Assembly (NCBI RefSeq): GCF_900496995.4 | Contig: NC_044005.1 | Span: 51,160,517 to 51,224,516, forward strand | DNA length: 64,000 bases | From: Aquila chrysaetos chrysaetos | Taxonomy: Eukaryota; Chordata; Aves; Accipitriformes; Accipitridae | Direction: 5' to 3' | In this document: positions 25,901-37,900 of the stretch, in pieces | How positions within the stretch are numbered: position 1 is the stretch's first letter | Layout: the number at the start of each line of letters is the position of its first letter | Notes under the pieces: model-generated | Database searches by the model: none | What the model saw: only the letters and a program-made list of their open reading frames with translations | What the model was told of the DNA's origin: nothing | Translations under genes and position numbers: made by a program

Positions 25901-28900
25901 TCTGGCTTAGCATTTCAACAAATGGTGTTTGTTCTGGATACTTAGCTGATAGTGTCAATAGTAGTTCTGCTGTAGTTGTTGCTGAGTGAAGTGAAGAGCT
26001 TATAGGGAAACTGGATGGTAGTACCTTCTCTTGGCTATATTTGCTTCCATTCAAGTCTGCTTCTGTGTCTTGCTGTACAGTATTGCTTCTCTTGTATCTC
26101 TTAGCCTGTTTGACTGGGGTTAGGAAGTGATTATGCACAGTCAGAACTGTGTGTTAGCTCACGTGCTCTAATTGAATGAAGACTTGGGTTGGAAGAAGCC
26201 AAAATGGGAGTAGGGACTGATGAGCGAACAGCCGTAGTAATAGGCCTGAATGGATGGCAGACTTCAGGAGCAAGTCCAGTTGATCTTTTTGCATCAGCTC
26301 CAGCCAGAGTGGTAGATATGGGCGTAGTCTGGAGTACGTTAGTTCAGTAGTACAGAAGCTTCAAAGGTCAGATGACCATCTTGAAAAAAGAAAAATGTAG
26401 CTATGGCTTTCTGGGCCTGCAACACTGCGCTATAAGCTCTAGTGCCATATGCTTTGACAGATGAGAGCTTTTCTGTATGTACTAAAAGCCTGAGGTCCAG
26501 TCTTCTGTGCACGTGGGGATTTCCAACAGTGTTGAGACCAGCCCTGTGAGCGAGTTGGATGAATCTACCAGCCTGTCTTTAGTACTCTGGCAGGAGGCAG
26601 CATTCCCCGGCTGTTCTGCATGCAGTGCAAGGAGCTATCAGCTGTGCTTCTGAAACAACTGCTCTCTGAGTTTGAATATATGGGGTGGATGTGCTGGGTC
26701 TGTAACCTCATTACTGGGATGGAACTGGACTTCTCGAAGTATTAAGAGACAGGATAAAAATCAAATAACAAAAAACCCCCAAAACAACAAAAGTCTGTTG
26801 CTTTGGTTGCCTCTGTAGCAGTACTGAATGAGTTGTCATGGAGACCTATATAGGGAGGCTGCCATGAGCTTTGCAAGTCCAAATTACTGTCCAGTTGGCT
26901 AGAAACACGTGAGTGTAGGGGTAGTCATTCTGTGAACACCACCTGTTCTGAAGTTAGTCCTCATCCGTTCCTGTACTTGATTTGCTGGGACTGGACTATT
27001 ACAAGAACCTAGAGCAGTTTGTGGTCTTTAGGCTGAGCTTTAGGACAAACCCACTTACATTCTGAGTTTCAAGTAGTACACTATGACCATGCTACGGCAG
27101 GTGAGTAAAGGGAGGGGTAGGGAGAATTAAGGAGTAAGGCTTCATGTTCTGAATTTCATTAACTCCTGGCCTGACTTGACTTGACAGTGCTATCAGCATG
27201 GTTATTTTATGAACTACTTACATAACTTACTGTAATGCTTCTGCAGCTTTTGCAGAAAACTGGACTGTGAAGTGGGACTTCTTGTCCTGACAATTTTTTT
27301 GAGGGACTGCTCTGAAAGTAGTTCTTGGAAGTGGAATGTGATCCTTCTGCCCAGGATGCCGAAGCCTTCTAGGAAGGCTTCCAAAGTACTCCAGTGCTGC
27401 CTGCGACATTGACTAGCCAAAGTAACAGGGTAAGCAGCCAGAAGGTTGTATGAAGGACCAAAAAGGTTGTGATATCTGCCTACGCACATGTGACAGGTTA
27501 GCATATGCTGATTACGCTGCTGGGACGAGCAGTAGCACTTGTTCTGCAGTTAACATGCTTAACTTGTGCAACGTCTGTCCTGGTAATTGCTAACTAGTTC
27601 ACAATCCCTTGAAGGGAAGGGTGTTCTCAGCAACTTGAGCATGAAGTTATCAAACCAGCTCCTCTGGATGGATCAAGTTTCCTTTACAGCTGTCAACACT
27701 GTAGCTCTCCACCATCTTAAGTGCTTGATTCATAGCAATGATGGTCTTTTCTGTAGGTAGGTTGGGAGCTTTCGGATATAGCAGGCTGGCTAGTAAAAAA
27801 AAAAACAAAACTCACAAAAAAAGCCAACAGACCAACCTGACCCAAAACAGACAAAAAGTCCAACTTGATGCTCTGGACTTGACTCTGCAGTTCCTGCGGG
27901 TAAGTGAAATCTAATAGGAATTGAGTAGGGCCTAAGGTGAATCTTCTCTCGTGTTCCCTCTGAGCTGAGCAAGCTCCAGGGGTGCAGAATACTATTAACA
28001 AGATGTTGTGAGCTTTTAATGGGCATATTGTGTGTAAGCTCTTGATAGTGCTATCTACTTGTGATAGAGAGGATCTGCTTGTTTAGAAATAACTAATGAT
28101 AAAAGACCACTCGTTTGTTTGGAAAGCTGCTTGGCTTGAAGAGGCATTGGGTGGCTGTGCTCTGTGCTGGCAGAAGGATGCTGCTACAGCTTGTGCTTTG
28201 AGGTCTGCTAAGGTTCTGACGACTTCCAAGTAGGAAAAGATGGTTAATGTCAGGCTCCAAGTGAATGAAGAGAAGTTGCAGATGTTGCTTCAGACTATTT
28301 TATAATCTACCTTAGTTTACAAAACTGATACTTTACTGCAGCTGAAGTGAAGTATGCAGTTAAATAAAAGAATATAAGGCTGTTTTAAGTAACGAAGTTA
28401 AACTTGTTGCCTGGGGAATATGTAGAAGCAGAGGCTTTGACACATTGTGTGAATATCGGCTTGCTAAAACACGGGCGTCTTTTCTTGGAGCTATTGAATC
28501 TTAATGCTTTTATCAATAGAATTATTGCCTTTAAGTTTCTAGGCTGTGATGCTAAAGGCTTTCTTTCTAACTGTGAAAATATTCCTACCTCACCTGGGCT
28601 ATCCTCCCAAGTTTTCTGGCCTACAAAGGATGCTACCTATATGGGACAAAACCTGTTTTGTAAACTCTTTCAAAAAAGAGGGCTTGTTTCATTTCTGGGA
28701 ATACAAAAGCTTTAGGCCAAAGGTGGGAGTTTTTCTTCTGAAGTGGCAATCAACATTGTGTCAGTGTAGTTTGTACAGTTTGGTGTACTGTTGACAGCTT
28801 TTCTTTTTAAAGTTACTCCTTCCAACTGTCAGGCCTGCTGGTGCAGTTGAATTTTTTGGCCTGCTTTGTCAACCAGTTTGAGTTAGGGTGATGCTAGGGA

Positions 28901-31900
28901 CTGTTTTGCACACCTGCTTGGATAATGTTGGAGTTTAGTTCTAGCTGCTTAGAATTTAAGCACTGAAGTTTACTTCCTGTTCAAACTATACTAGCTTAAT
29001 ATATTAAAACCAATTTTTTTTTAAGATTTAGTGCCACTCGCCTTTCAGGCAGCACAGATTTGATGCTTGGAAATGGAAATGTCCTCTTTGGTTTGCAATG
29101 AAGTGAAATGTCAGAACTGGCTAAAGAGACAGCTGCTGGAAAACTCCAGGGTCACCATGTTACCAGTTTTTCAAGTTCACGGTAGTAACTCAAATGTCTC
29201 ATTACATCCGCAAAACAGAGTGCTTTGGAGCACTGTTCGTAAGTCTTTTGCTAAGGATGGTATCTAGCATGCGAAGTCTGGCAGGAATGACTTGGCAGAT
29301 CGTGTTGGTATTGGCAGGGTCTCTGCTGTGAATGAATTAAACTGTGGTGTGTTCCATAGTGCCTCATGACACATCCTGCAAGAGAACACTGCTTCTGTGC
29401 TGCTTCTACAGGAGGCATGGGGGCCATGTAACATACTTGCATGCAGTGCATCGAGTAACTGGAGGTGGCTGCTGCTTTGCCTTCATTAAAGCAATGCTTG
29501 GGAGTGCAGGCATGACTAGCAGTCCAAGGTACTTAAATTTGTACAGTGATGTTCCCAGATAAGTAACTGTTTGGAAGGTGCCTCAATCAGGTTTGTGCAC
29601 GTGGGGTTCTGACAGTATGGCAAAACGTAAACCTGGAGTTGGAGGCAATTCTGTAAGTGCAAGAGCGCTTCCAGATGCTTGATAGAAAAAGTGGAATCAG
29701 GCCAGTGGTAGAGTTAATTTCTGCTGTGGGACAAACTTCAATGTTGGAGTACATGAACAAGAGAGGAGACTTCATCTTGGACAGGTCAGTTCATTTGGTT
29801 TTCTTCTAGGCCTCTAACCCAGTAACTCCTGAATTCCTGAATTCAGGAAAATTGGATATTGGTACTATTGTGCTGTATGTCTGAAGGGCTGTGTTACCTC
29901 AATTTATCATTCACTAGTAACTTCAGTCTCATCTGAGTTATAGTTCTTTCAGCTACTGGTTGATCCTGAAAGGGTATTGATTCTTAAATTGTGTATAAAA
30001 CATTCTCTTAACTCTTTTTGAAAGAGTTGCTACTTACTGTTATTAAATCTTGCTTAATAATGTAACAGGAAGAGTATGAAGCCAGAAACTACTTCAATGT
30101 GTTTTGTTTCTCTTATCCCAGAATTGTTAGGCCTTGCACGTGCTCAGGAGTTTATCCTCTTGCAAGCAGTGAATAGGCAGTCTGAAGTCTGTGCTTTACT
30201 GAGAATTGAGACAGGTGTGATGTGTTGGAATTAGAGAGGAACTTGGTCATCTGCTGATGTATGTAATCCTGGGGTTACATACTAGATCAGTGGTCTTGCT
30301 TGTACATGTTGGCAAGCAAAACTGATTTTTTTTTTTTTTTTTTCCCCCTCCACCCCGCAAATATAAGGTGGTGATCTAAAAATGGCCTTTTTTGGTCTTC
30401 TTTGGAGCTTATTTTAAACTAATTAATTTTTTCCAGATAAAAGGCCCTTGAGTTTTAAGAGAAGTTATACTTAAGAAGCCTTTAAAAGGGGTTTTTGATG
30501 CTGAAAACCAGTTTTCTTTTGTGATTTCTTAAAACATGGAGAATGCTGAAGATCTGAAATGTAGACTATATGCAAAGCTGATGAAAAGGGACAGGGAACT
30601 GCTGTTGATCTCGCTGTCTACACATGTGCGTTCTGAAGAACATCACTCTTGCTGCTGGGAATGAAAGCCCAGCTCAAGGCTTCACTTCAAAGAAATGTCT
30701 AGTGCCCTAAGCTCTGACTTACTAATATGTTGTAACCTGTCAATTTGCAGGTAAGCATTATGAGGAAGAAGAGGAGGAGGATGCCCTACCTGACTCAGAT
30801 GCCCTGCCAGACTCAGATGACGAGGTGGATTTGGATAAGCCGCGCCCCATACAGATTGTTCTTGCTCATGAAGATGACCATAACTTTGAATTAGATGAAG
30901 AAGCATTGGAGAAAATCTTGCTTCAGGAACACATCAAAGATCTTAACATAGTAGTTGTGTCTGTAGCAGGAGCTTTCCGCAAAGGAAAATCTTTTCTGCT
31001 GGACTTCATGCTTAGATACATGTATAACAGGGTGAGTAATTTGGATTTTCCCTGCAGGAGAAAAGTAGTTTGGTATTTTAGTCATTTACCATTGTATTTG
31101 TTGACTTGAGCACAAATGTAGCAGGTCACATTTTTCTTACTGGGGGGGTGGGGAAGCCAGCTACTCTTGTTTCTACTCTGTGAAGAAGTGTATTCAAGTG
31201 ACAGTTTTTCAATATAAATTTTCCTGCAGTTATCAAGGGAACTTATTGGTGTTCTGATTTAAGTGGGCATGAGAAGAACTTGAATGAGGGAGCATGGTGG
31301 CCTTCTAGTTGAGCTTTGGGGAAGGGCTCATCCAGGTGGTGTTTGGAGGGATCTTGCTTTGACTTGATCTCCTGAAATCATATTGTAGCAATAGTTTACC
31401 CATTGTTGCAGAAAGAAGAGTCTTATCGGATAGTTATTGGAGGACTAAATCTGCTTAAATCTGAGGTATGGCAAAAGGGAGAAAGTCTCCTGGTTACTGC
31501 TTGGAATGTGTCTCTGAACATAATCCAGGAACTTTTAAAATCCTTTTTATACTTTGAACTCTCAGCTGATACGGAGAAGGCAGGGTAGGGCCTCCTGTGA
31601 ACATAAACATCTGCCTGTCACAGGTTGTGGTTTGTTTCTTTTAATCTGCATAGTGAATATTGACAATTCAGTATTTTGTTGCTTTTTGAAGCTCTTAAAA
31701 ACGCAAAACTGATTCCTTTTTTTGTCACTGTTCTTCGGCGTTGGAATTCACAGTAGCAGAAACTAACCATGACTGCATCTATTTTACCTTTGTGCTAGCT
31801 GGCTTGAGGAGAAATCAAGATGAACCCTGCAGTTACAGGAAATACGTGAATATTGCAAAGAAGCTGCTGGTAGTTGGCAGATGAAGACTTCCTTTCTCTC

Positions 31901-34900
31901 ACTCCCAGTAGTGCCTGCTATTGAATTCCTCTCGCTGATTTGCCAGCTCTGTAAGAAAGACACTGAGGATATGGTAGGAGGAATACAGAGTAGCAAGATG
32001 GTGTTCCCAACTTCTTAAGACTCTCTTAAATTAGGGAGAAATAAATGTTTCATTGATATAACTGTTTAGTGGGTGGCCTTCTGTGTGTGTATATAAACCC
32101 TCTCTAGTGTCCTGTTTATTTTAAAAACAAACAAAAAACGCCCCCAAAAAACCCCTGAACTCCCAAGAAGTATGGCAGTCTGAGCTAGATGGTGGCTGGG
32201 TAGGGGTAGTGCTAGTTCTTTTTGAAAATAGAAGGGGTGGGCTTTAAGCAAATGCTCTTAACTTTCAGATTGTGAAGTAAAACAAAAGTTCGTGAAGCAA
32301 AATGGATTGAAACACTGTTTCAGCCTTGTGTAATATCATGCCTCTCTGTTTCTTTTATTGTGCAATTGCTTTTTTCAGTTTTCTGTATGTGTCCTTCAAA
32401 ATACGGTTTGTTTCACTTAAACTGAAGATGAAGGCAAACTTGGCCATCTACTGTAACAGCTATCTCTTACCAAAAGCAGAGGGGTCTTGCTCTCCATGTG
32501 CTGCTTCTGGCCAGGCATTTGCATTCTGAAGTTGTAATGCTTGCAGACCCTTAGTTGAGTTGATCCAACTCAGTGATGCATCAGAAGACTGTACTTCGCT
32601 GAACTGTTTTCCTGCCAGCTCAGTGACGTAAACTGGCTTAGGGAAAGAGTTGATGAACATCAGAGCGGCTGCAAACTGTTTGATGGGAGTTGGGGATGAG
32701 AGAAGATAAGTGCAATGTCTCCTCTTTTGAGCACCGCTGAATTGTATCAAGTTAAATGGTATCCTCTGTGCTTATACAAATTTCAGTACAGGAGGGAAGG
32801 CCTTGCTATAGTTTTATAGTACTCTTTTAGTCTGATTGCTCCATCTTCAGTCAGGTGTAATTACAAGTCTGTATTTTCTGTGAACTAAATATTGGATCCT
32901 ACACAAAATACTAAAGCATCAGCATTCAGTTCTTGTGCTAATCAGGCAATTTTGGGATATCCTCCCCTGTGGATATTAACATGCATGATGAAAAACTTGC
33001 CAAGATACTTCAGAAACCCATTTTCTTGTCTTAAACCAAGAGCTGGAGGTCACGTGAAAAGTTACCATTCTAAAAATCTCACTTGTGCCAGTTGAAGTCA
33101 CAGGTAGGATTTTGACATGGCTGAGGTTGGTCACTAACTTCAGGGAGGTGGGCATCTCATTTCAAGCACTGATACTTGGTGTTATGGTTGCTCATTTGAA
33201 ATGGAACAGAATAATCTGCCACAAAACAGCAGCAGTAGTTGTGTACTCGGCAAGCTGCTGCAAGGATCTTGTGATCTTTGTTGTGCTTTAAGCCTTATTA
33301 AGAGTTGGGTGCAGTAGCACCAGTAAATTCAGATTGAAAAGGTTTTTTTTACAGGGGTATGACCTTCTTAGCTTGTATTAATCTGCAAGGTGCACTGCGT
33401 ACTAATGGCACTATGCAAATAAAGCTACATTGGTCCTTTCCTTAGTGTGGAATATATTTAGAGAGGTTATCTTTTAGGTGACTGATAAAAAATTGTGGTG
33501 CAACTTCTAGCTTGACTTCATGTAGGAACAAAGTCTTTTTTTTCTCCTCCCATCTCTTGAATATCTTTCAAGCCAACTTGATGGATGGAGACTGTTAAAA
33601 TACTGAGTTTTAACTAAGGAGAGTCAGAGGTAACAAGCTAGGAGTGCTTCGGACTGATGCAAAGGTCAGCCAGAGACAGGCTGAAGTGCAGCACCCACAA
33701 GGTGAAGCAGCTTCAGCTGAAGTAGTACCTGTTAAGACACCAAAGTCTCTGGTGACATGAATCACATATGAAATCTAATGTGGTCATATCTAGTGCTCAT
33801 TGAGGAACTTGTCAACAGAGTTGTGTAGTTTTGGTCTGAATTGCTACAAATAAGGCTAATTTCTGGACCAAACTGGGAAAAAGTATTCTTGTATAAATGA
33901 CAAATGGAACATATTGTTGAATAATGTAACAGATTCTTTTGAAAAAGTGAAAAGCTACAGTCCATTGATATATATCTGTGAAATATGATTCAGCATTGCA
34001 AAACTGTATTCTGGAGTGTACAGAAGCCCAAAGTAGGCCTGGAGCTTTGATTTCTAGAGTGGTCAGTGGATGCATAAGTATCTTCTAGGATAAAAAAATT
34101 CCAGGGGAAAGCTGTTCAGGTTTTGCTTAGTCTCTCTGGTAGAGGTGTATGTGCATGATAAAAAAAAACCCCAAACAAAACAAAACAAAACTCACCAACA
34201 AACAAACAAACAGAAACAAACAAACAAAGGAAAAAAAACCCCAAACAACTTACCTGTAAAGAGGTTCTCTTCACTTGGATACCTGTGTCCATTTCCTGAA
34301 TTTTTATCTGCTTCTCATTTACTTTTGCCATGTCTGATCCAAATAGAGCTGAATGGTGTGCACTTGGCATTTGGGAGAATGCTGGTGCAGAACTGCTTGA
34401 CTGCCTTTCCCTCTTAGTATGGTTTGCTCTGCATGCTGCTAGGTATGAGGAATGTGTGCAGTTTTCTTCCCCATCCCCTTTTAAAAATAAGCAGTTTCAC
34501 TTATTTGTAGTAAGTATTTCTATTTTGTACAGCCCCTGGGTGCTCATGCTGTTTTCTGAGGTGTGAAGAGCTCTTTTCTGAAAACTGCCAGTGCAGAGTC
34601 AGCGAGGTAGAGACCATAGCCTAGTGAATTGAGAAGTCTCCCCTTTGACCTTCTCAGAGAGCACACTATCCTGGCTGGTAATCTTCTCTGGCCAGTCAGA
34701 GGCAAATTCATTAAATATCTCTTTCTGTTCTGCCAGCATGCTGTGTTCTAGCCTGTGAAATTACGGTTTTTCTCTAAGCACCCTTATCAGTTAAGCTATT
34801 GTTTGGCTGCCACTTCTCTCTTGTAGGATTTCAGTGTATATAAACATACCACAGTGAAACTTCCTCAGGGTGCCTGTTCATGCTCCTTACTTGCCCAGTA

Positions 34901-37900
34901 CATAAAGTACATTTCTGGGTTAAATATGCTCATATAATGGCTGGATTCTTCTGCATGAGCCACTGCTCTGTATGTTGCCTGTCCTTGAGGACCGACAATC
35001 TTGTTACAGTACCATCAACCAGAAATGTTAGCTGTGAACTGTACTTGACCCTCTGATAACCTTTCCCAAAGTGAGCATGTGCCAGTAAAATTTTAATATG
35101 GATGGCTTGATTGACATGTATCAAACTTTCAACATGACCTTTTCTCTTGAATTCTAATCACTTAGGAAAAAGTACTTCGTAACTGTGACAAGTATAGATT
35201 GTAGATCTTCTGGTCCTTGCCTATTCTCTTTGGCTTCTGCAAGCTGGCATTGGGAGTCTTGTGCTGGCCTCTGTTAGTGCAGGAGCTTAGATGCTTAGCT
35301 AGTTTCAGCAGTTGACCTGTTTGTGTGGAGGAAGGGAGAGGATTAAGTCAAAGTAAGGTTTTTTTTGTTCCTTGCAGAGGTTTAGCTGTTCCTGTAGTTA
35401 AAATACATGCTATTTACAACAGTGTTTGAGTTGAGTTGTCTCAACTGTGAGAGAAGAGCATGAGTGCAAAGGGGAATCAATGGACAAACTGAGCTGTGCT
35501 CATTAGCTCTGAGCACTTGAGACTTGAAAGCTGTGCATATATACTCTTCAGTGGCTGAAGAGTTGTGCAACTGCTGACATACAGTAGACTCGAACAACAT
35601 TTCTTTGTGGATGATCCTTGAAACACAGCAGAGTAGCACTGTGTTTTAATAGTTTGTATAGTGCTGTCAGTTGGCTCTGAGGAAAATGAGAGAACAATGT
35701 GGAAGTCTGCTAAGATAGCATGTTAAAAAAAAATCTCCTCCTTGGTTTTAAATAAGTTTTTCCTCTTGTTTTGTAGACTTCTCCTTGCTGGATAGGTGGA
35801 AACACTGAGCCATTGACTGGGTTTACATGGAGAGGTGGATGTGAACGGGAAACTACTGGCATTCAGATTTGGAGTGAGGTGTTTGTAATTGATAAACCCA
35901 ATGGAACAAAGGTAAGTGCTTGAATTAAATAGGTGTACGTAAGGATTTTTGCCTCTGTGTGTATACCTTTAATGCCATGGATTTCATGGAGGCAGTTCAA
36001 ACATCAGTTGCTTTCCTTTGCATTCAGTAGCTGTGTAATGTATTTGGAAACCTTATATCAGTGCAAGTATGAATTTTCCTGCTGGGTTATAAGATTCCAT
36101 CTCCAACAATAGTCCAATTCTGAGAGTACTTTGTTTTGGCAAAGTCTGCTCTGTCCAGGCTGATGGGTGGGTTATTCTGTGGATGTTGTAAAACTGTAAT
36201 GGCTATAAATACCATATATAGACAAATGTTGTGATAAGAGCTGCTCCATAACAAACACTGTTTTTTGAGAGGTGAGAATGTGTTCTAGCTTGTAGCTGTG
36301 TTCTAGTGAAATGTAATGCATGGCTATAAGTACTAGAAACAGCTTCAGTGTCTGGAAGCTGGTTCTTTCATATAGTTTAACAGGTAGTCCACAAAAAAGG
36401 ACTAAGTCCAATGGTGGGATAAAAGGCACTAACCCTATTCTAATCAAAGCTGGTGCATCTTTTTAAACTCTAAGTCAGTTTAACTACAAAGTTTGGTTGT
36501 AGGTGTTTATCTTCATGCTGAAACAAAGTGTTAATGTTGTTAATAAATATTTGCTCCACAGTACTAGTGGTGTATCTTGAGCTATTCATGTTCTCCTGAA
36601 CTGTAAGCTCATGGTTATTTAACTTTCATACCCTTTGCATTTGCAAAGGAAACATCTGATGCCAATTAATATGGGACACTGATCTTAAACAGATAGTGGC
36701 TTAGGGGCGTTCAGGAAGCTTCATCAAATTTCATACGTAACCAAACAGTTCTCTGGCTAAAAAAGTTAAGTTGTGAGGATCTGTTTGTGCTCTGGGGACA
36801 AATCACTCACTTGTTCTTGCTTATCAGCCATTTCTAACTGAAAGAGAAGGGAATTGTAGTAGAACTCAAAGATGGGAATTGGGACAGATTAACTTATATC
36901 ATTAAGATCATTTCATTCCTTGTCATTCCAGCAGACGGTCAGTATCAATTATCTTGTTTTCTTCTGAAAATGATTATTTTAAGATAGATATGTTTTTAGA
37001 AGTAACCATCTCACTCAGCTCTAATGAACTATGCTGGATTGTCAGCTAAGACTGAAGTTCTTCCAGTGAATAAGAGCTGTCTGTTACTCTGCACTGTACC
37101 CTCACTGGGCTGAGGGAGGCTATTTCTGTGGGAGAGGGTAACTAGTGTAGCAAGGCCAAGGACTTAAGGCTGATGACATGGCCCTCTAGTTGTTGCTTAC
37201 TCAGCTGTAGGTGTGTATAGGCATGTGCACAGGCAGCTGACTCACTAATAAGTAGGTATAGGGGCAGAGACTTGCTCTACTTGAAATGGAGTTTATCTCA
37301 ATGGCCAGGAGTTTGAAAGTGTTAATAATTTGGTTAACTATTACTGCTCTTTAAAACTCTCTAGGTTGCTGTACTACTCATGGATACCCAAGGTGCCTTT
37401 GATAGCCAATCCACTATCAAAGACTGTGCAACGGTTTTTGCTCTGAGCACCATGACGAGTTCTGTCCAGGTGAGAATACCTGTGCTGGCAAATAATAGCA
37501 GCTATAGGAACCCTCTATCCTGAACATGCAAAGAATATCTGTGTAGCCACACTTTGAAAGTACACCTGTATATCTTCCTCCAACTATTATTTAAGCTTTC
37601 ATACTTTAAAAAAAAAAAAAAAAAAAGAAAAAGTACTCATACTTACCATTTTATTTTCAGTGTAGTATACTATGTAAGTTTCTCTGTGGAATCAAGGTTA
37701 TCCAAGGCCAAGCTGAGTTAAAATTGCTGACTGAACTGGGGAATCCCAAAAAAAGATGTCAAAGTAGCAATGGCTTCTGTACAGATGTGTCACAGAATCT
37801 TTTCTTAAGACTTCAGATAGTTTAGTGTGGAATTACACTGTGATCAGCTAAACTTACAATTGCTGCTACTGTTAAACTTCTGATGATTCTCTCGTGCTAC

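Larger units (their letters stand above)
13973..30750 (+). other. ATL2 intron 1 (about 16.8 kb)
   Basis: Bounded by donor GTAACG and acceptor TTTGCAG. The first 0.6 kb is still CpG island. The rest is A/T-richer intronic DNA with poly-T runs at 19027-19043 and 30326-30343. Several open frames of 60-130 codons occur on both strands (for example 20650-21048 +), but none shows family resemblance or splice context. No nested gene or small RNA was recognised. Confidence 0.8.
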
